Assembly: GCA_934561395.1 (NCBI GenBank)
Contig: CAKTGF010000002.1
Span: 186,001-250,000 of the forward strand
Source of the DNA: an uncultured Eubacterium sp.
GTDB taxonomy: Bacteria > Bacillota > Clostridia > Oscillospirales > Acutalibacteraceae
Length of the DNA stretch: 64,000 nt
Direction of reading: 5' to 3'
Position 1 is the stretch's first letter; every line of letters starts with the position of its first letter. This document shows, piece by piece, positions 40,856-49,815 of the stretch. The position numbers were made by a program, and so were the translations under genes. The notes beneath the pieces are model-generated. The model did not search any database and was not told the origin of the DNA. It saw only the letters and a list, made by a program, of their open reading frames with translations.

Positions 40856-42280
40856 TTATTCTTTTTGCTCCGCCTGCATTCTCTCTGCCACAGCCTCCGG
40901 GGTGTCACGGTAGTATTGGGTAAAGGGATGGAATCTTTCCTTTTCCTCCCAAATTCTTTTTGCCGTGGACGCCCAGTCTGCCGCATATCGGTCGCATTTT
41001 GAGCACAGTTCCTCGGCGGATTCCGCCTGAGTAAGATTGGTGGATTTTGCACCGGTTTTTTTAATAATTTCCCTTAACGCCTGAGGATTTTCAAGCATGG
41101 GGCAGGGCTGCAGCATATTGTCGTTAAAGGGCTGACCCTTGTAATATTGCTTGAACAGCGGCGAATTTAAACATTCAAGAATTGATTTTTCACGGATGTT
41201 TGAGTCGCTGTAATGAATGAATACGCAGGGCTCAACATCGCCCTCGCTGTTAACATGAAAATAGTTTCTGCCGCCGGCAATACAGCCGCCTACAAACTCG
41301 CCGTCGTTTTGAAAATCAACGGTAAAAATCGGCTTGCCGTTTTTCATGCTTCTTTTTTCCCTTATAGCACGGTAAACATACTCTCTTTGGCTTGGGGTCA
41401 GCAGCAGTGATTTATCGGCGTTTGAGCCGATTGGCATATAGTGAAAATACCAGGCAAATTTTGCGCCGGATTCAATTTCCATATCGTAAAACTCGTCAGA
41501 GGTTACTGCCAAATAGTTTGCGCTTGTGTAGCAAACCGATGTGCCAAACAGGCATTTGTGCTTTTTCAAAAGCTTCATTGCAGTGCAAACCTTGTCATAT
41601 ACGCCGTCGCCACGGCGGGCATCGGTAGTGTCCTGTGTGCCCTCAATTGAAAGGGCAAGGGCAAGGTTGCCTGCCTTTTTCATATCCTCGCAGAATTTGT
41701 CATCCACAAGGGTGCCGTTGGTAAATGCAAGGAAAATGCAATCTCTGTTTTCACTTACAATCTTTAAAATATCATTTTTGCGAACAAGGGGCTCGCCGCC
41801 TGTGAACATAAAGAAATGAGTGCCCAGTGCTTTTGATTCGCTAACGATTTTACGCATTTCATCAAGGGTAAGGTTTGATTTGTGGCCGTATTCCGCAGCC
41901 CAACAGCCCTTGCACTTAAGGTTGCAGGCAGACGTGGGGTCTAAAAGTACCACCCAGGGAATATTGCATTTAAGCTCCTCACGCTTTGAGCGCAGGGTGG
42001 AGGTGCCCACATATCCTGCGTCAATTGCAAAGGTCAGAGCTATGTTGGTGAACTGCTCCCTGTCTATATCCCTTAAGCCGTTAAAAAGATAGTCATGCCA
42101 GGTGTTATCCTTGTTTGAAATAACATCAATGGGCGTTGTAAAGGTGCTTGCAGGGTACATTTTGCCTGCCACCAGCTTGCCCAGCTTTACAAGCTTCAGC
42201 ATATTCTTTTCAGGGTTTTTATACACGTATTTCATCAGCCTTTTGCCAATGTAATGAAGTGTGCTTGCTTTTAGCCTCAT
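40856..42280 (-). CDS. Radical SAM protein with SPASM-like C-terminus (paralogue B)
   Basis: At 474 aa this is a clear paralogue of the 14951-16378 product. It has the same CNLKCKGCWAAEYG motif (C119, C123, C126), FTGGEPLVR for SAM, and the C-terminal blocks GCIAGGRNYFHVNS, EPCVFIHYSDSNI and LQPCPMLENP. The N-terminal 100 residues differ most. It is the last gene of the ddl-DUF1934-argS operon, 27 nt after argS, so it is expressed with translation and wall genes. The reaction is unknown; a shared substrate class with paralogue A is likely. Confidence 0.85.
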   Translation of the reverse strand: MRLKASTLHYIGKRLMKYVYKNPEKNMLKLVKLGKLVAGKMYPASTFTTPIDVISNKDNTWHDYLFNGLRDIDREQFTNIALTFAIDAGYVGTSTLRSKREELKCNIPWVVLLDPTSACNLKCKGCWAAEYGHKSNLTLDEMRKIVSESKALGTHFFMFTGGEPLVRKNDILKIVSENRDCIFLAFTNGTLVDDKFCEDMKKAGNLALALSIEGTQDTTDARRGDGVYDKVCTAMKLLKKHKCLFGTSVCYTSANYLAVTSDEFYDMEIESGAKFAWYFHYMPIGSNADKSLLLTPSQREYVYRAIREKRSMKNGKPIFTVDFQNDGEFVGGCIAGGRNYFHVNSEGDVEPCVFIHYSDSNIREKSILECLNSPLFKQYYKGQPFNDNMLQPCPMLENPQALREIIKKTGAKSTNLTQAESAEELCSKCDRYAADWASTAKRIWEEKERFHPFTQYYRDTPEAVAERMQAEQKE

Positions 42281-42307
42281 TCTTCTGTGTCCTTATCGTA
42301 AAATTTG

Positions 42308-43996
42308 TTACATTGCCTCAGGGGCATCTATTTTAAGCATTGTTAAAATGTTTTTAATGGTGCTTTTAACTGCTTGGCAAAGATAAAGCCTTGCTCTCAT
42401 TAACGCCTCATCATCAATCATAACACGCTGTGCGTTGTAAAACTTGTGGAATAATGTTGCAAGCTGTGTTACATAGTGCGTTATTCTCGCAGGGTCATAT
42501 TGCTTTGCAGCCGCAATTATTTCGTCTGTAAGGCCTGCAAGGTGAGAAATAAGCTCCCTCTCCTCGTCTGAATCTAAAGCGTTCAGCTCCTCAACAGTGG
42601 GTGTGGTTAATTCAACGCCCTGCTCCGCAGCCTTTTTGATGATTGAGCAAATGCGTGCATGAGCGTATTGAACATAGTAAACAGGGTTTTCGCTGCTCTG
42701 CTTTGCCGCAAGCTCCAAATCAAAATCAAAGTGAGAATTGGGTTCACGCAGGTTAAAGAAAAATCTTGCGGCGTCAATGGGTATTTCCTCTAACAAGGTG
42801 TTAAGAGTGATAGCCTTGCCGCTTCTCTTTGAAAGCTTAATGGTTTCACCGTCACGAACAAGGCGAACCATTTGCATAATTACCACATCAAGCCTGCTTG
42901 CGTCAAGACCTAAAGCGGTAAGGGCCGCCTTCATTCTCGGCACATAGCCGTGGTGGTCTGCACCCAAAACATCAATTGCCTTGTCGTAGCCACGGGTAAC
43001 AAGCTTGTTATAATGATATGCAATATCAGGTACAATATATGTGGGCAATCCGTTGGCACGAATTAAAACAATGTCTTTATCATTGCCAAACTCGCTTGCT
43101 TTAAACCAAAGTGCACCGTCCTGCTCGTAGGTAACGCCCTTTGCCTTAAGTTCTTCAATTACCTTGTTAACGGAGCCGTCATTGTGCAGTGATGATTCCC
43201 TGAACCATTTGTCATACACAATTCTGTATTTTTTCAAATCCCTTTCAAGGCCCTCAATGTTCTTGGGCAGGGCAAAGCCTACAAGGGCGTTTCTGCGCTC
43301 CTTGCTTTCGCATTCGGCATATTTTTCGCCGTATTCCTCTTTAAATGCCTTTGCGTGCTCTGTAATGTCGGCACCGTGGTAAGCGTCCTCCGGCATTTCC
43401 GCATCCTTACCGCAAAGTTGCAAATATCTTACCTCCAGCGAGGTTGCAAATTTTTCAATTTGGTTGCCGCTGTCGTTAACATAAAACTCACGCTGAACAT
43501 AGTAGCCTGCGGCGTCAAGCACGGCAGCAAGGCAGTCGCCGATTGCGCCGCCCCTTGCGTTGCCGATATGCATCGGGCCTGTGGGGTTTGCGGAAACAAA
43601 TTCCACAAGCATTTTTTTGCCCTCGCCGTAGTTTGAACGGCCGTAGGAATCGCCCTTGTCAACAACATCAAGCACTATTTGTGAATAGTATTCGTCCGAA
43701 AGGTAAAAGTTAATAAAGCCCGGGCCGGCAATTTCAGCCCTGTCAATAAGGGTTGAGCTTAAATCAAGCGAGTCGATAATTGCCTGGGCAATCACTCTCG
43801 GTGCTGCTTTAAATGTTCTTGCGCCTGCCATTGCAATGTTGGTGGAAAAGTCGCCGTTTCTTTTGTCAGCGGGCTTTTCGATAATAAATTGGGGTATTTC
43901 TCCCTGGGGGAGCTTTCCGCTTGCCATTGCCTCATTAACGGCGGCAATTATTTTTTCGTTTAAAGTGTCCTGCGTTTGTTTAACAATTTGTGACAT
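42308..43996 (-). CDS. argS: Arginine--tRNA ligase
   Basis: A class I synthetase that charges tRNA-Arg. NPTGPMHIGNARGGAIG holds the HIGH-type motif, IKLSKRSGKAI is the KMSKS equivalent, and the C-terminal DALR anticodon-binding domain ends with YLCQAVKSTIKNILTMLKI. 562 aa is normal. GGAGAAATAA precedes the ATG. It follows the DUF1934 gene by 25 nt. Confidence 0.97.
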   Translation of the reverse strand: MSQIVKQTQDTLNEKIIAAVNEAMASGKLPQGEIPQFIIEKPADKRNGDFSTNIAMAGARTFKAAPRVIAQAIIDSLDLSSTLIDRAEIAGPGFINFYLSDEYYSQIVLDVVDKGDSYGRSNYGEGKKMLVEFVSANPTGPMHIGNARGGAIGDCLAAVLDAAGYYVQREFYVNDSGNQIEKFATSLEVRYLQLCGKDAEMPEDAYHGADITEHAKAFKEEYGEKYAECESKERRNALVGFALPKNIEGLERDLKKYRIVYDKWFRESSLHNDGSVNKVIEELKAKGVTYEQDGALWFKASEFGNDKDIVLIRANGLPTYIVPDIAYHYNKLVTRGYDKAIDVLGADHHGYVPRMKAALTALGLDASRLDVVIMQMVRLVRDGETIKLSKRSGKAITLNTLLEEIPIDAARFFFNLREPNSHFDFDLELAAKQSSENPVYYVQYAHARICSIIKKAAEQGVELTTPTVEELNALDSDEERELISHLAGLTDEIIAAAKQYDPARITHYVTQLATLFHKFYNAQRVMIDDEALMRARLYLCQAVKSTIKNILTMLKIDAPEAM

Positions 43997-44021
43997 AGTA
44001 TTTATTTCTCCTGAGTTTGAG

Positions 44022-44450
44022 TTATTGAACCTTTATTTCAACCGTAACTTCGTTTTGTGAGGATAAAGCACCGTTAACATCAATGTCGTAGCCAAAGCTG
44101 AAGGTGCCCTTGCCGTTTTTGTAATCACATTCAATGGATTTACCGTAAATTCCCATAAGCAGGTCGCCGTATTCGGTGCCGTATCTGCAAAGGTTGCGCT
44201 TTGAGCGTTCTATTATCAAACAACTGCCGTAAGCACCGCTGCGCAGCATTTCAACCTGTGAATAATCCTTTGATATGCTGAGCTTTGCCTTAACGGGCGC
44301 ATGGGGCGGTTCGCTTTCCTCGCTGTATCTGATTATGTAATTGTCCTCGGTTTCCTCAATGGTGCCGATGGTGGTAAGCTCAATGCTGTCATCGTTTTCG
44401 GCGCCGTAATGCTGTTTTCCCGTTACCTTGATTAATGCTTTTTTAGCCAT
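44022..44450 (-). CDS. DUF1934 (YwiB-like) calycin-type beta-barrel protein
   Basis: This 142-aa beta-barrel begins with KKALIKVTGKQHYG and ends with NEVTVEIKVQ, as in YwiB proteins. YwiB-type genes very often precede argS in Firmicutes, as here. Its function is unknown; the calycin-like barrel may bind a small ligand. Confidence 0.85.
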   Translation of the reverse strand: MAKKALIKVTGKQHYGAENDDSIELTTIGTIEETEDNYIIRYSEESEPPHAPVKAKLSISKDYSQVEMLRSGAYGSCLIIERSKRNLCRYGTEYGDLLMGIYGKSIECDYKNGKGTFSFGYDIDVNGALSSQNEVTVEIKVQ

Positions 44451-44479
44451 TGTGTTATCCTTTGTTCAGTTAATTGGTT

Positions 44480-45547
44480 CTATATAATTCCGCCACGGTC
44501 AATTGCAAGGTCAATGAGCCTGTCAATCAGCTCGCTGTATGGCACACCCACAGCCTCAAAAAGCTTTGGATACATGCTGATTGGCGTTTGACCGGGAATT
44601 GTGTTTATTTCGTTTAAAAGCACTCTTTCGTCCCCGTTGGTAACGAAAAAGTCGCATCTGCTTAAGCCCTCGCAGCCAAGTGCCTTGTATGCGTTTAACG
44701 CTGCGGCACGAACCTGGTCACGCTTTTCCTTGCTGATAAGAGCAGGAATATGTAATTCCGACGAGGGGTTGTTGTATTTTGAGTCAAAATCGTAAAATTC
44801 TGCCGCTGCAACAATTTGGCCCACCTCTGCGGCAATTGGCTCGTCGTTGCCCAAAACCGCACATTCAACCTCAAAGCCCTCAATGAATTCCTCAAGTATA
44901 ACCTTTTTATCCTCTTTAAAAGCAATTTCAATGCCTTTTTTGAGCTCCTCGGCGTTGTGAGCCTTGCTTATTCCTACGGATGAGCCTGCGTTTGCCGGCT
45001 TAACAAAAATGGGAAAGCCCAATTTATCAATTGCAAGGGCAAGGCATTTTTCCTCGTCCTTATTATATTCGTACTGTGTAAAGCTGCACCATTTTGCCTG
45101 GTCAATGCCGAAAGCGTCTGCAACGGCGTTGGTAACCGCCTTATCCATGCATGAGCCGGATGCTGTTGCGTTGCAGCCCACATAGGGGATTTGTGCAAGT
45201 TGAAGCAGACCCTGCATTGTGCCGTCTTCGCCGTTTTTGCCGTGAAGAACGGGGAACACAACATCAATTTTGATTTTTTCGCCGTCCTCGGTAACTGCAC
45301 CGTGAATCTCGCTGTCAGGGGAGATAAAGGCACGCTTTAATGACTTTGAGCTCAGCCATTTGTCATTTGGCAAAAGCTCAACATCATCGTCATAAAGGTA
45401 CCATACGCCCTCTTTGGTAATTCCGAACATTATGATGTTGTATTTTTCTTTATCTATATTTGAAATTATGCCCTTTGCGCTTATGCAGCTGATGTCATGC
45501 TCAGATGAAGCACCGCCGAACAAAATGGCAACTGTTAATTTATCCAT
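44480..45547 (-). CDS. ddl: D-alanine--D-alanine ligase
   Basis: Ddl joins two D-Ala for peptidoglycan precursors using ATP. FGGASSEHDISCISA at the N-terminus, FPVLHGKNGEDGTMQGLLQ, KPANAGSSVGISKA (ATP-grasp) and LLNEINTIPGQTPISMYPKL are the family blocks. 355 aa. The residue after SMYPKL lies in a D-Ala-D-Ala-type context; I see nothing to suggest D-Ala-D-Lac specificity. It heads the four-gene operon, with a promoter at 45571-45599. Confidence 0.96.
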   Translation of the reverse strand: MDKLTVAILFGGASSEHDISCISAKGIISNIDKEKYNIIMFGITKEGVWYLYDDDVELLPNDKWLSSKSLKRAFISPDSEIHGAVTEDGEKIKIDVVFPVLHGKNGEDGTMQGLLQLAQIPYVGCNATASGSCMDKAVTNAVADAFGIDQAKWCSFTQYEYNKDEEKCLALAIDKLGFPIFVKPANAGSSVGISKAHNAEELKKGIEIAFKEDKKVILEEFIEGFEVECAVLGNDEPIAAEVGQIVAAAEFYDFDSKYNNPSSELHIPALISKEKRDQVRAAALNAYKALGCEGLSRCDFFVTNGDERVLLNEINTIPGQTPISMYPKLFEAVGVPYSELIDRLIDLAIDRGGII

Positions 45548-45570
45548 ATATCATCACTCCATATCATTGT

Positions 45571-45599
45571 ATTTTATCATATTCCTTTTTTAATATCAA
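45571..45599 (-). promoter_or_regulatory. Promoter of the ddl operon
   Basis: On the minus strand TTGATA (45594-45599) and TAAAAT (45571-45576) at 17-nt spacing. Confidence 0.6.
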
Positions 45600-45653
45600 T
45601 ATCAAATTTTATATATTTAATGCTTTATATATTAGTGAATATGACAATAAAGG

Positions 45654-45682
45654 TTGAATTTTTCGGCGCATAGTGTTATAAT
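45654..45682 (+). promoter_or_regulatory. Promoter of the 45719 gene
   Basis: TTGAAT (45654-45659), 17-nt spacer, TATAAT (45677-45682). Confidence 0.65.
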
Positions 45683-45718
45683 GCTTTAAGCTATTCTAAA
45701 AATGAAGGGATAACGAGT

Positions 45719-46546
45719 ATGGAACTTAACGAAGTTTTCAACATAATTGAAAAAAATCTTTCAAATACAAACAGTGAGCTTGGCTTTAAAGTGTCCGACA
45801 GAGCCGACGATGCTGTCAGCTTTTCAGGGGACAAGGGCACTTACCGTGTTGTGTATGACAGCAAGCAAAAGGTTTTGTCCTTTGAGTGCTGTTATGATAA
45901 TGACGAGGAATACAAAACCGTTTCAAGGTCGCTGTTTGAGCTTGACGGCGCTACCGACAAGGACGCTAAATCAGTATCAAACGAATTTCAGGATGAAATC
46001 GAGCACCTTTTCAAGGCGAGAAAAAAGGTTGACCTTGACAAGGTAAAAATGCCGAAATCAGTTTCAAGAACCAAGGCGAAAAACGGAATTGTCAGCTATG
46101 ATGTTGACTCCCTTGCAAACAGGTTCGGTGCTTTATATCCTGAATTTAAAAACGATATTAAGCGCAATGTTGTTGCCTACGGCGAATTTTTGCCTGAAAC
46201 ATTTTTTATGGAAATCGGTACTCCAAAGGTAATGGATGTTATCAAAAACGGCACACCCGAGGAACAAAAAAAGCTTTTCAAAATGCTGGGCGAGGTTTAT
46301 GAGGACGGCACCAACGAGGTTCAGGATATTATCGGCGTTACCATTTTGGGCGAAATGAAAAACGACCCTGAAATGATGGCTGTTGCAGATAAGTATATGA
46401 CAGATTATATGTCGGGCCCCGTGCATGAGATTAACAAGCTTACCGCAAAGAAAAACAGGTTCACAAAAAAACTTGCAAATCCCCCTGCATACAAGCCTAA
46501 AAAGAAAAATAAATTTTCCCTGGCTAACCAATTAAACCAGGGCTAA
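45719..46546 (+). CDS. Uncharacterised cytoplasmic protein
   Basis: The 275-aa soluble protein is charged and has no signal or membrane segment. The first 85 residues form an alpha/beta domain (YRVVYDSKQKVLSFECCYD). The rest is mostly helical, with PEFKNDIKRNVVAYGEFLPE and a Lys-rich end (KPKKKNKFSLANQ). I do not recognise a family. A gap of 31 nt to the next membrane-protein gene suggests one transcript of three unknown genes. Confidence 0.7.
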   Translation: MELNEVFNIIEKNLSNTNSELGFKVSDRADDAVSFSGDKGTYRVVYDSKQKVLSFECCYDNDEEYKTVSRSLFELDGATDKDAKSVSNEFQDEIEHLFKARKKVDLDKVKMPKSVSRTKAKNGIVSYDVDSLANRFGALYPEFKNDIKRNVVAYGEFLPETFFMEIGTPKVMDVIKNGTPEEQKKLFKMLGEVYEDGTNEVQDIIGVTILGEMKNDPEMMAVADKYMTDYMSGPVHEINKLTAKKNRFTKKLANPPAYKPKKKNKFSLANQLNQG

Positions 46547-46577
46547 GCAAATTTTAGGTATATTTGAGGAGAAAACG

Positions 46578-47147
46578 ATGAAAAGAAGAGAGCTTATACA
46601 AAACGGTATAGTTTTACCAATTGTTGCGGCCCTTATCTTACTTGTCGTTTTCTTTTTGTTTTTTAAGGGCAATGTTGCAAGACTTGTTCCGGTTTCCCCG
46701 GGCACTGAAATTGCGTATCACGACAGCTTAACCGAGCCTGACGGCAATTTAGCAGAGCCTGTTAAAAATCAAAACCTGGGCACTCTTACTTGGAATGATG
46801 TGAGCCTTAATCTTTACTACGATGCAGATTATTCATATCTTAAAAAGGGTATGGCGGTTATGCCCTCGGGCAGCAATCTAAAAAATGCAGGTTGCACTTA
46901 TTTAAAAACCGCATGCGCAAATGCCGCAGGGCTTGAAAAGGGCTCGGTGGTTTGCGTTACGGTTGACGGCGAGGAGCGGTTTTACAGCTGCTATGACACA
47001 AAAAACTTTAACAGCGAATATGAGTTGCTTCAGCTCTCGCCGAAAGGGGAAAGGTCATTGGTTATTTACTGCCAAGCCTCCGACGGCGCAGGCTTAAAAT
47101 CCGGCTATAACGCCTTGATTTTTAAGGAGGTAGCCAATGGGTCTTAA
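46578..47147 (+). CDS. Uncharacterised membrane-anchored protein
   Basis: One strong membrane helix near the N-terminus (about 11-30, VLPIVAALILLVVFFLFF) is followed by an extracytoplasmic beta-rich domain of about 155 residues with three Cys (CTYLKTAC and YSCYD). The frame overlaps the next gene by 11 nt. No family is recognised; a role at the envelope together with the downstream four-helix protein is likely. Confidence 0.7.
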   Translation: MKRRELIQNGIVLPIVAALILLVVFFLFFKGNVARLVPVSPGTEIAYHDSLTEPDGNLAEPVKNQNLGTLTWNDVSLNLYYDADYSYLKKGMAVMPSGSNLKNAGCTYLKTACANAAGLEKGSVVCVTVDGEERFYSCYDTKNFNSEYELLQLSPKGERSLVIYCQASDGAGLKSGYNALIFKEVANGS

Positions 47148-48000
47148 AAAAACAAGAGTTATTCTATCTGTAATCTTGACCCTGCTGATTGCTTTGTCAA
47201 CGGCTGTGGTTGCCTTTTCTCTTGTTGCAAACGCAACCCTTGCCTCGCAGTCATATATTATCAAGCATTTTGCAACGGACGAAATGGCAGAGGAGTGTGA
47301 AAAACAGCTTTCCGCCAAATATGCCGTGCTGGAGCAGGAAACAGGTATTCCCCAAAGAGTTTTTGAATCCTATAAAAACGATATAAGCACCAAGGAAAGC
47401 ATAAGCCTTGCCGTTAAAAATGCATTTACCACAGGGGATTCTGCCCTTTACAGCGAAGAAAGAATAGATTACTTTTACTCTAAGTGCACCGAATATTTGG
47501 ATGCAAAGGGTATCGAATACGATGAAGAAAATGTAAGGCTTGCGGCTGACCGTGGGGCTAAAATTTTCAGCGACTGCGTGGGCGTGCACAATTTAAGCGG
47601 CCTTGAAAGCGCAGTTGCCAAATACAGCAGAACCCTTGGGGGCATTTGCTCGGTGGCGCTGGTTTTGCTGGTAGCGTGTGTTATTATGCTGGCAGTGCTT
47701 TACCAAAACAGGCATATTATGCATTCGTATTTGGCAGCGGGCCTGGTCGGCGGAGGGCTATCCGCAGTGCTTACCTCAGCCTTGTGCCTTGTAAAAAAGG
47801 TAAGCTTGGGCTTAAACTATTCGCCGTCGGTATATCAAAGCAGCTTTGCCGCAATGGTTAACAAATATTTTGTTTTGGTGCTGGTTGCATCTTTGGCAAT
47901 ATGTGTGGCAGGCGTGGTTATGCAGTGCTTTGCCTTTAAAAATGCCGACAATAAGGGCAAAAGAAAATTCGGCCTTGATAATATATTAGGTAAATATTGA
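47137..48000 (+). CDS. Uncharacterised four-helix membrane protein
   Basis: The 287-aa protein has a first membrane helix (about 7-30), an extracytoplasmic helical loop of about 125 residues with many acidic residues (TKESISLAVKNAF, ERIDYFYSKCTEYL), then three more membrane helices and a short basic tail. The topology resembles small sensor or channel-accessory proteins, but I recognise no family. AGGAGG precedes the ATG inside the upstream gene, so the pair is coupled. Confidence 0.7.
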   Translation: MGLKKTRVILSVILTLLIALSTAVVAFSLVANATLASQSYIIKHFATDEMAEECEKQLSAKYAVLEQETGIPQRVFESYKNDISTKESISLAVKNAFTTGDSALYSEERIDYFYSKCTEYLDAKGIEYDEENVRLAADRGAKIFSDCVGVHNLSGLESAVAKYSRTLGGICSVALVLLVACVIMLAVLYQNRHIMHSYLAAGLVGGGLSAVLTSALCLVKKVSLGLNYSPSVYQSSFAAMVNKYFVLVLVASLAICVAGVVMQCFAFKNADNKGKRKFGLDNILGKY

Positions 48001-48011
48001 TTTGTAAACAA

Positions 48012-48049
48012 TAAACTCCCGTTAATACCTGAGTATTAACGAGAGTTTT
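48012..48049. terminator. Terminator with the same core as the 5.7-kb repeat hairpins
   Basis: AAACTCCCGTTAATAC-CTGA-GTATTAACGAGAGTTT. The GTTAATAC-N4-GTATTAAC core also occurs at 5701-5726 and 5914-5940. Confidence 0.8.
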
Positions 48050-48059
48050 GTGCTTGTTA

Positions 48060-48404
48060 TTAACGAATGGGGCCGTAGCCGTAGGGTAGCCACCAGTGGC
48101 AAATTGCGGTCATAGCCGCTGTTAAGGCAATTACAGCCACAACGCTTATTATTGCCGCCTTTTTGCTTTTTGCCGCTGCGGCAAGCTTAACGCTGAACAG
48201 CTTTGTGAATATGGGAGCAACCACGCAAATTGAAATGCCCAAATTTGCGGCGGTCATTAATATGTAGGAAAGAACCATATTTTCATGTGCTGCATATTGC
48301 TTGTATGTCATATCCCAAAAATCAAAGCTTAAAACAATGAAAATAATGAATAAAAGTGAATTTAAAATAAGTTTTAATATACCCATTGCTCTTGATTTTT
48401 TCAT
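48060..48404 (-). CDS. Small membrane protein with three predicted helices
   Basis: The 114-aa protein has membrane segments at about 9-30, 45-68 and 80-102, with basic residues between the second and third (KLAAAAKSKKA). It ends in a Trp/Tyr/Pro-rich tail (CHWWLPYGYGPIR). CGGAGG upstream sets the start at ATG 48404 rather than TTG 48422. It is not assigned to a family. Confidence 0.65.
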   Translation of the reverse strand: MKKSRAMGILKLILNSLLFIIFIVLSFDFWDMTYKQYAAHENMVLSYILMTAANLGISICVVAPIFTKLFSVKLAAAAKSKKAAIISVVAVIALTAAMTAICHWWLPYGYGPIR

Positions 48405-48729
48405 ATTTATGCCTCCGTTCAACTTAATTATATCATATCGGCAATGATAAAATCAAGGCGGTTATTTTAACGGCAATTCGCATCGTCAAATCCTGCAAAA
48501 AATCGCTTTTTTGACAATCTTATGCATTTTTGAATAGAATAGTGTATATGGCAGGCACGAATTTGATGCGTTTGTGCATAGCATTGACAAATAATTAACA
48601 ATGATTTAATAAATTTTACAAAATTTGACCTAAGATATTGACAAAAAGTTAAATAACTATATAATAGTAACTACGCTCCGATAAAAGTGTATAAATTTTA
48701 ACAATCAATTTTAAGAGAGGTATATTATT
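48405..48729 (+). promoter_or_regulatory. Intergenic region with the serC promoter
   Basis: TTGACA (48638-48643), 16-nt spacer and TATAAT (48660-48665) lie 65 nt before serC. A second TTGACA occurs at 48593, and on the minus strand TATAAT near 48428 fits the small membrane gene. The sequence is AT-rich with no ORF and no T-box motif. Confidence 0.7.
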
Positions 48730-49815
48730 ATGGCAAGAGTTTACAACTTCAGCGCAGGCCCTTCAACACTTCCCGAAAGTGTTCTTAAAAAGGCAGGCGC
48801 AGAAATTATGGATTACAAGGGCAGCGGTCAGTCCGTTATGGAAATGAGCCACCGCTCAAAGGTTTTTGACGATATTATTAAAGAGGCAGAGGCTCTTATG
48901 AGGGAGCTTTACCAAATTCCCGATAATTATAAGGTATTATTTTTACAGGGCGGCGCATCTGCACAGTTTTCCGCTATCCCACTTAACTTTATGAACGGCA
49001 GCGGCAAGGCTGATTATATCATCACAGGCCAGTGGGCTAAAAAGGCTTTTCAGGAGGCGCAAAAATACGGCGATGTTAAGGCTGTTGCGTCATCTTCCGA
49101 CAAAACCTTCACATATATTCCAAAAACAAAGCCCGAGGATTTCCGTGATGATGCAGACTATGTATATATTTGTATGAACAACACCATTTACGGCACCGTG
49201 TATAAGGAACTTCCCCTGGTGGGCGACAAGGTTCTCATTGCCGATGTTTCATCCTGCGCTTTGTCAGAACCCCTTGATATAAGCAAGTTCGGCGTTGTAT
49301 ATTTCGGCGCACAAAAGAATGTTGCACCCGCAGGCCTTGTTGTTGCAATTATCAGGGAGGATTTGCTGGGCAACGCAAGGGATATTACCCCTGTTATGAT
49401 GAACTACAAGGTTCAGGCAGATGCCGATTCACTTTATAACACCCCTCCTTGCTGGACTATTTATATTTGCAAGCTGGTTCTTGATTGGATTAAGGAAGAA
49501 TTCGGCGACCTTAAGGCAATGAAGGCTCATAACGAAAAGAAGGCTGCTGTTTTATACAATTTCCTTGATAATTCAAAAATGTTCAGGGGCACAGTTGTGC
49601 CTGAGGACCGTTCACTTATGAATGTTCCTTTTGTAACCGACAGCGACGAGCTTAACGCCAAATTTATTAAAGAGGCAACCGAGGCAGGCTTTGTTAACCT
49701 TAAGGGCCACAGAACAGTGGGCGGTATGCGTGCCTCAATTTACAACGCAATGCCTATTGAGGGTGTTGAAAAGCTTGTTGAATTTATGGCTAAGTTTGAA
49801 AAGGAGAATTCATAA
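48730..49815 (+). CDS. serC: Phosphoserine aminotransferase
   Basis: This PLP enzyme makes 3-phosphoserine in serine synthesis. VYNFSAGPSTLPESVLKK, MSHRSKVFDDI, LFLQGGASAQFSAIPLN and the PLP-Lys region YFGAQKNVAPAGL are diagnostic. 361 aa is normal for SerC. AGAGAGG precedes the ATG. Its stop codon overlaps the serA start (TAATG). Confidence 0.97.
   Translation: MARVYNFSAGPSTLPESVLKKAGAEIMDYKGSGQSVMEMSHRSKVFDDIIKEAEALMRELYQIPDNYKVLFLQGGASAQFSAIPLNFMNGSGKADYIITGQWAKKAFQEAQKYGDVKAVASSSDKTFTYIPKTKPEDFRDDADYVYICMNNTIYGTVYKELPLVGDKVLIADVSSCALSEPLDISKFGVVYFGAQKNVAPAGLVVAIIREDLLGNARDITPVMMNYKVQADADSLYNTPPCWTIYICKLVLDWIKEEFGDLKAMKAHNEKKAAVLYNFLDNSKMFRGTVVPEDRSLMNVPFVTDSDELNAKFIKEATEAGFVNLKGHRTVGGMRASIYNAMPIEGVEKLVEFMAKFEKENS

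Noticed and set aside
48423..48729. Riboswitch or T-box upstream of serC
   Set aside because: No T-box sequence, no terminator hairpin and no recognisable aptamer in the leader.
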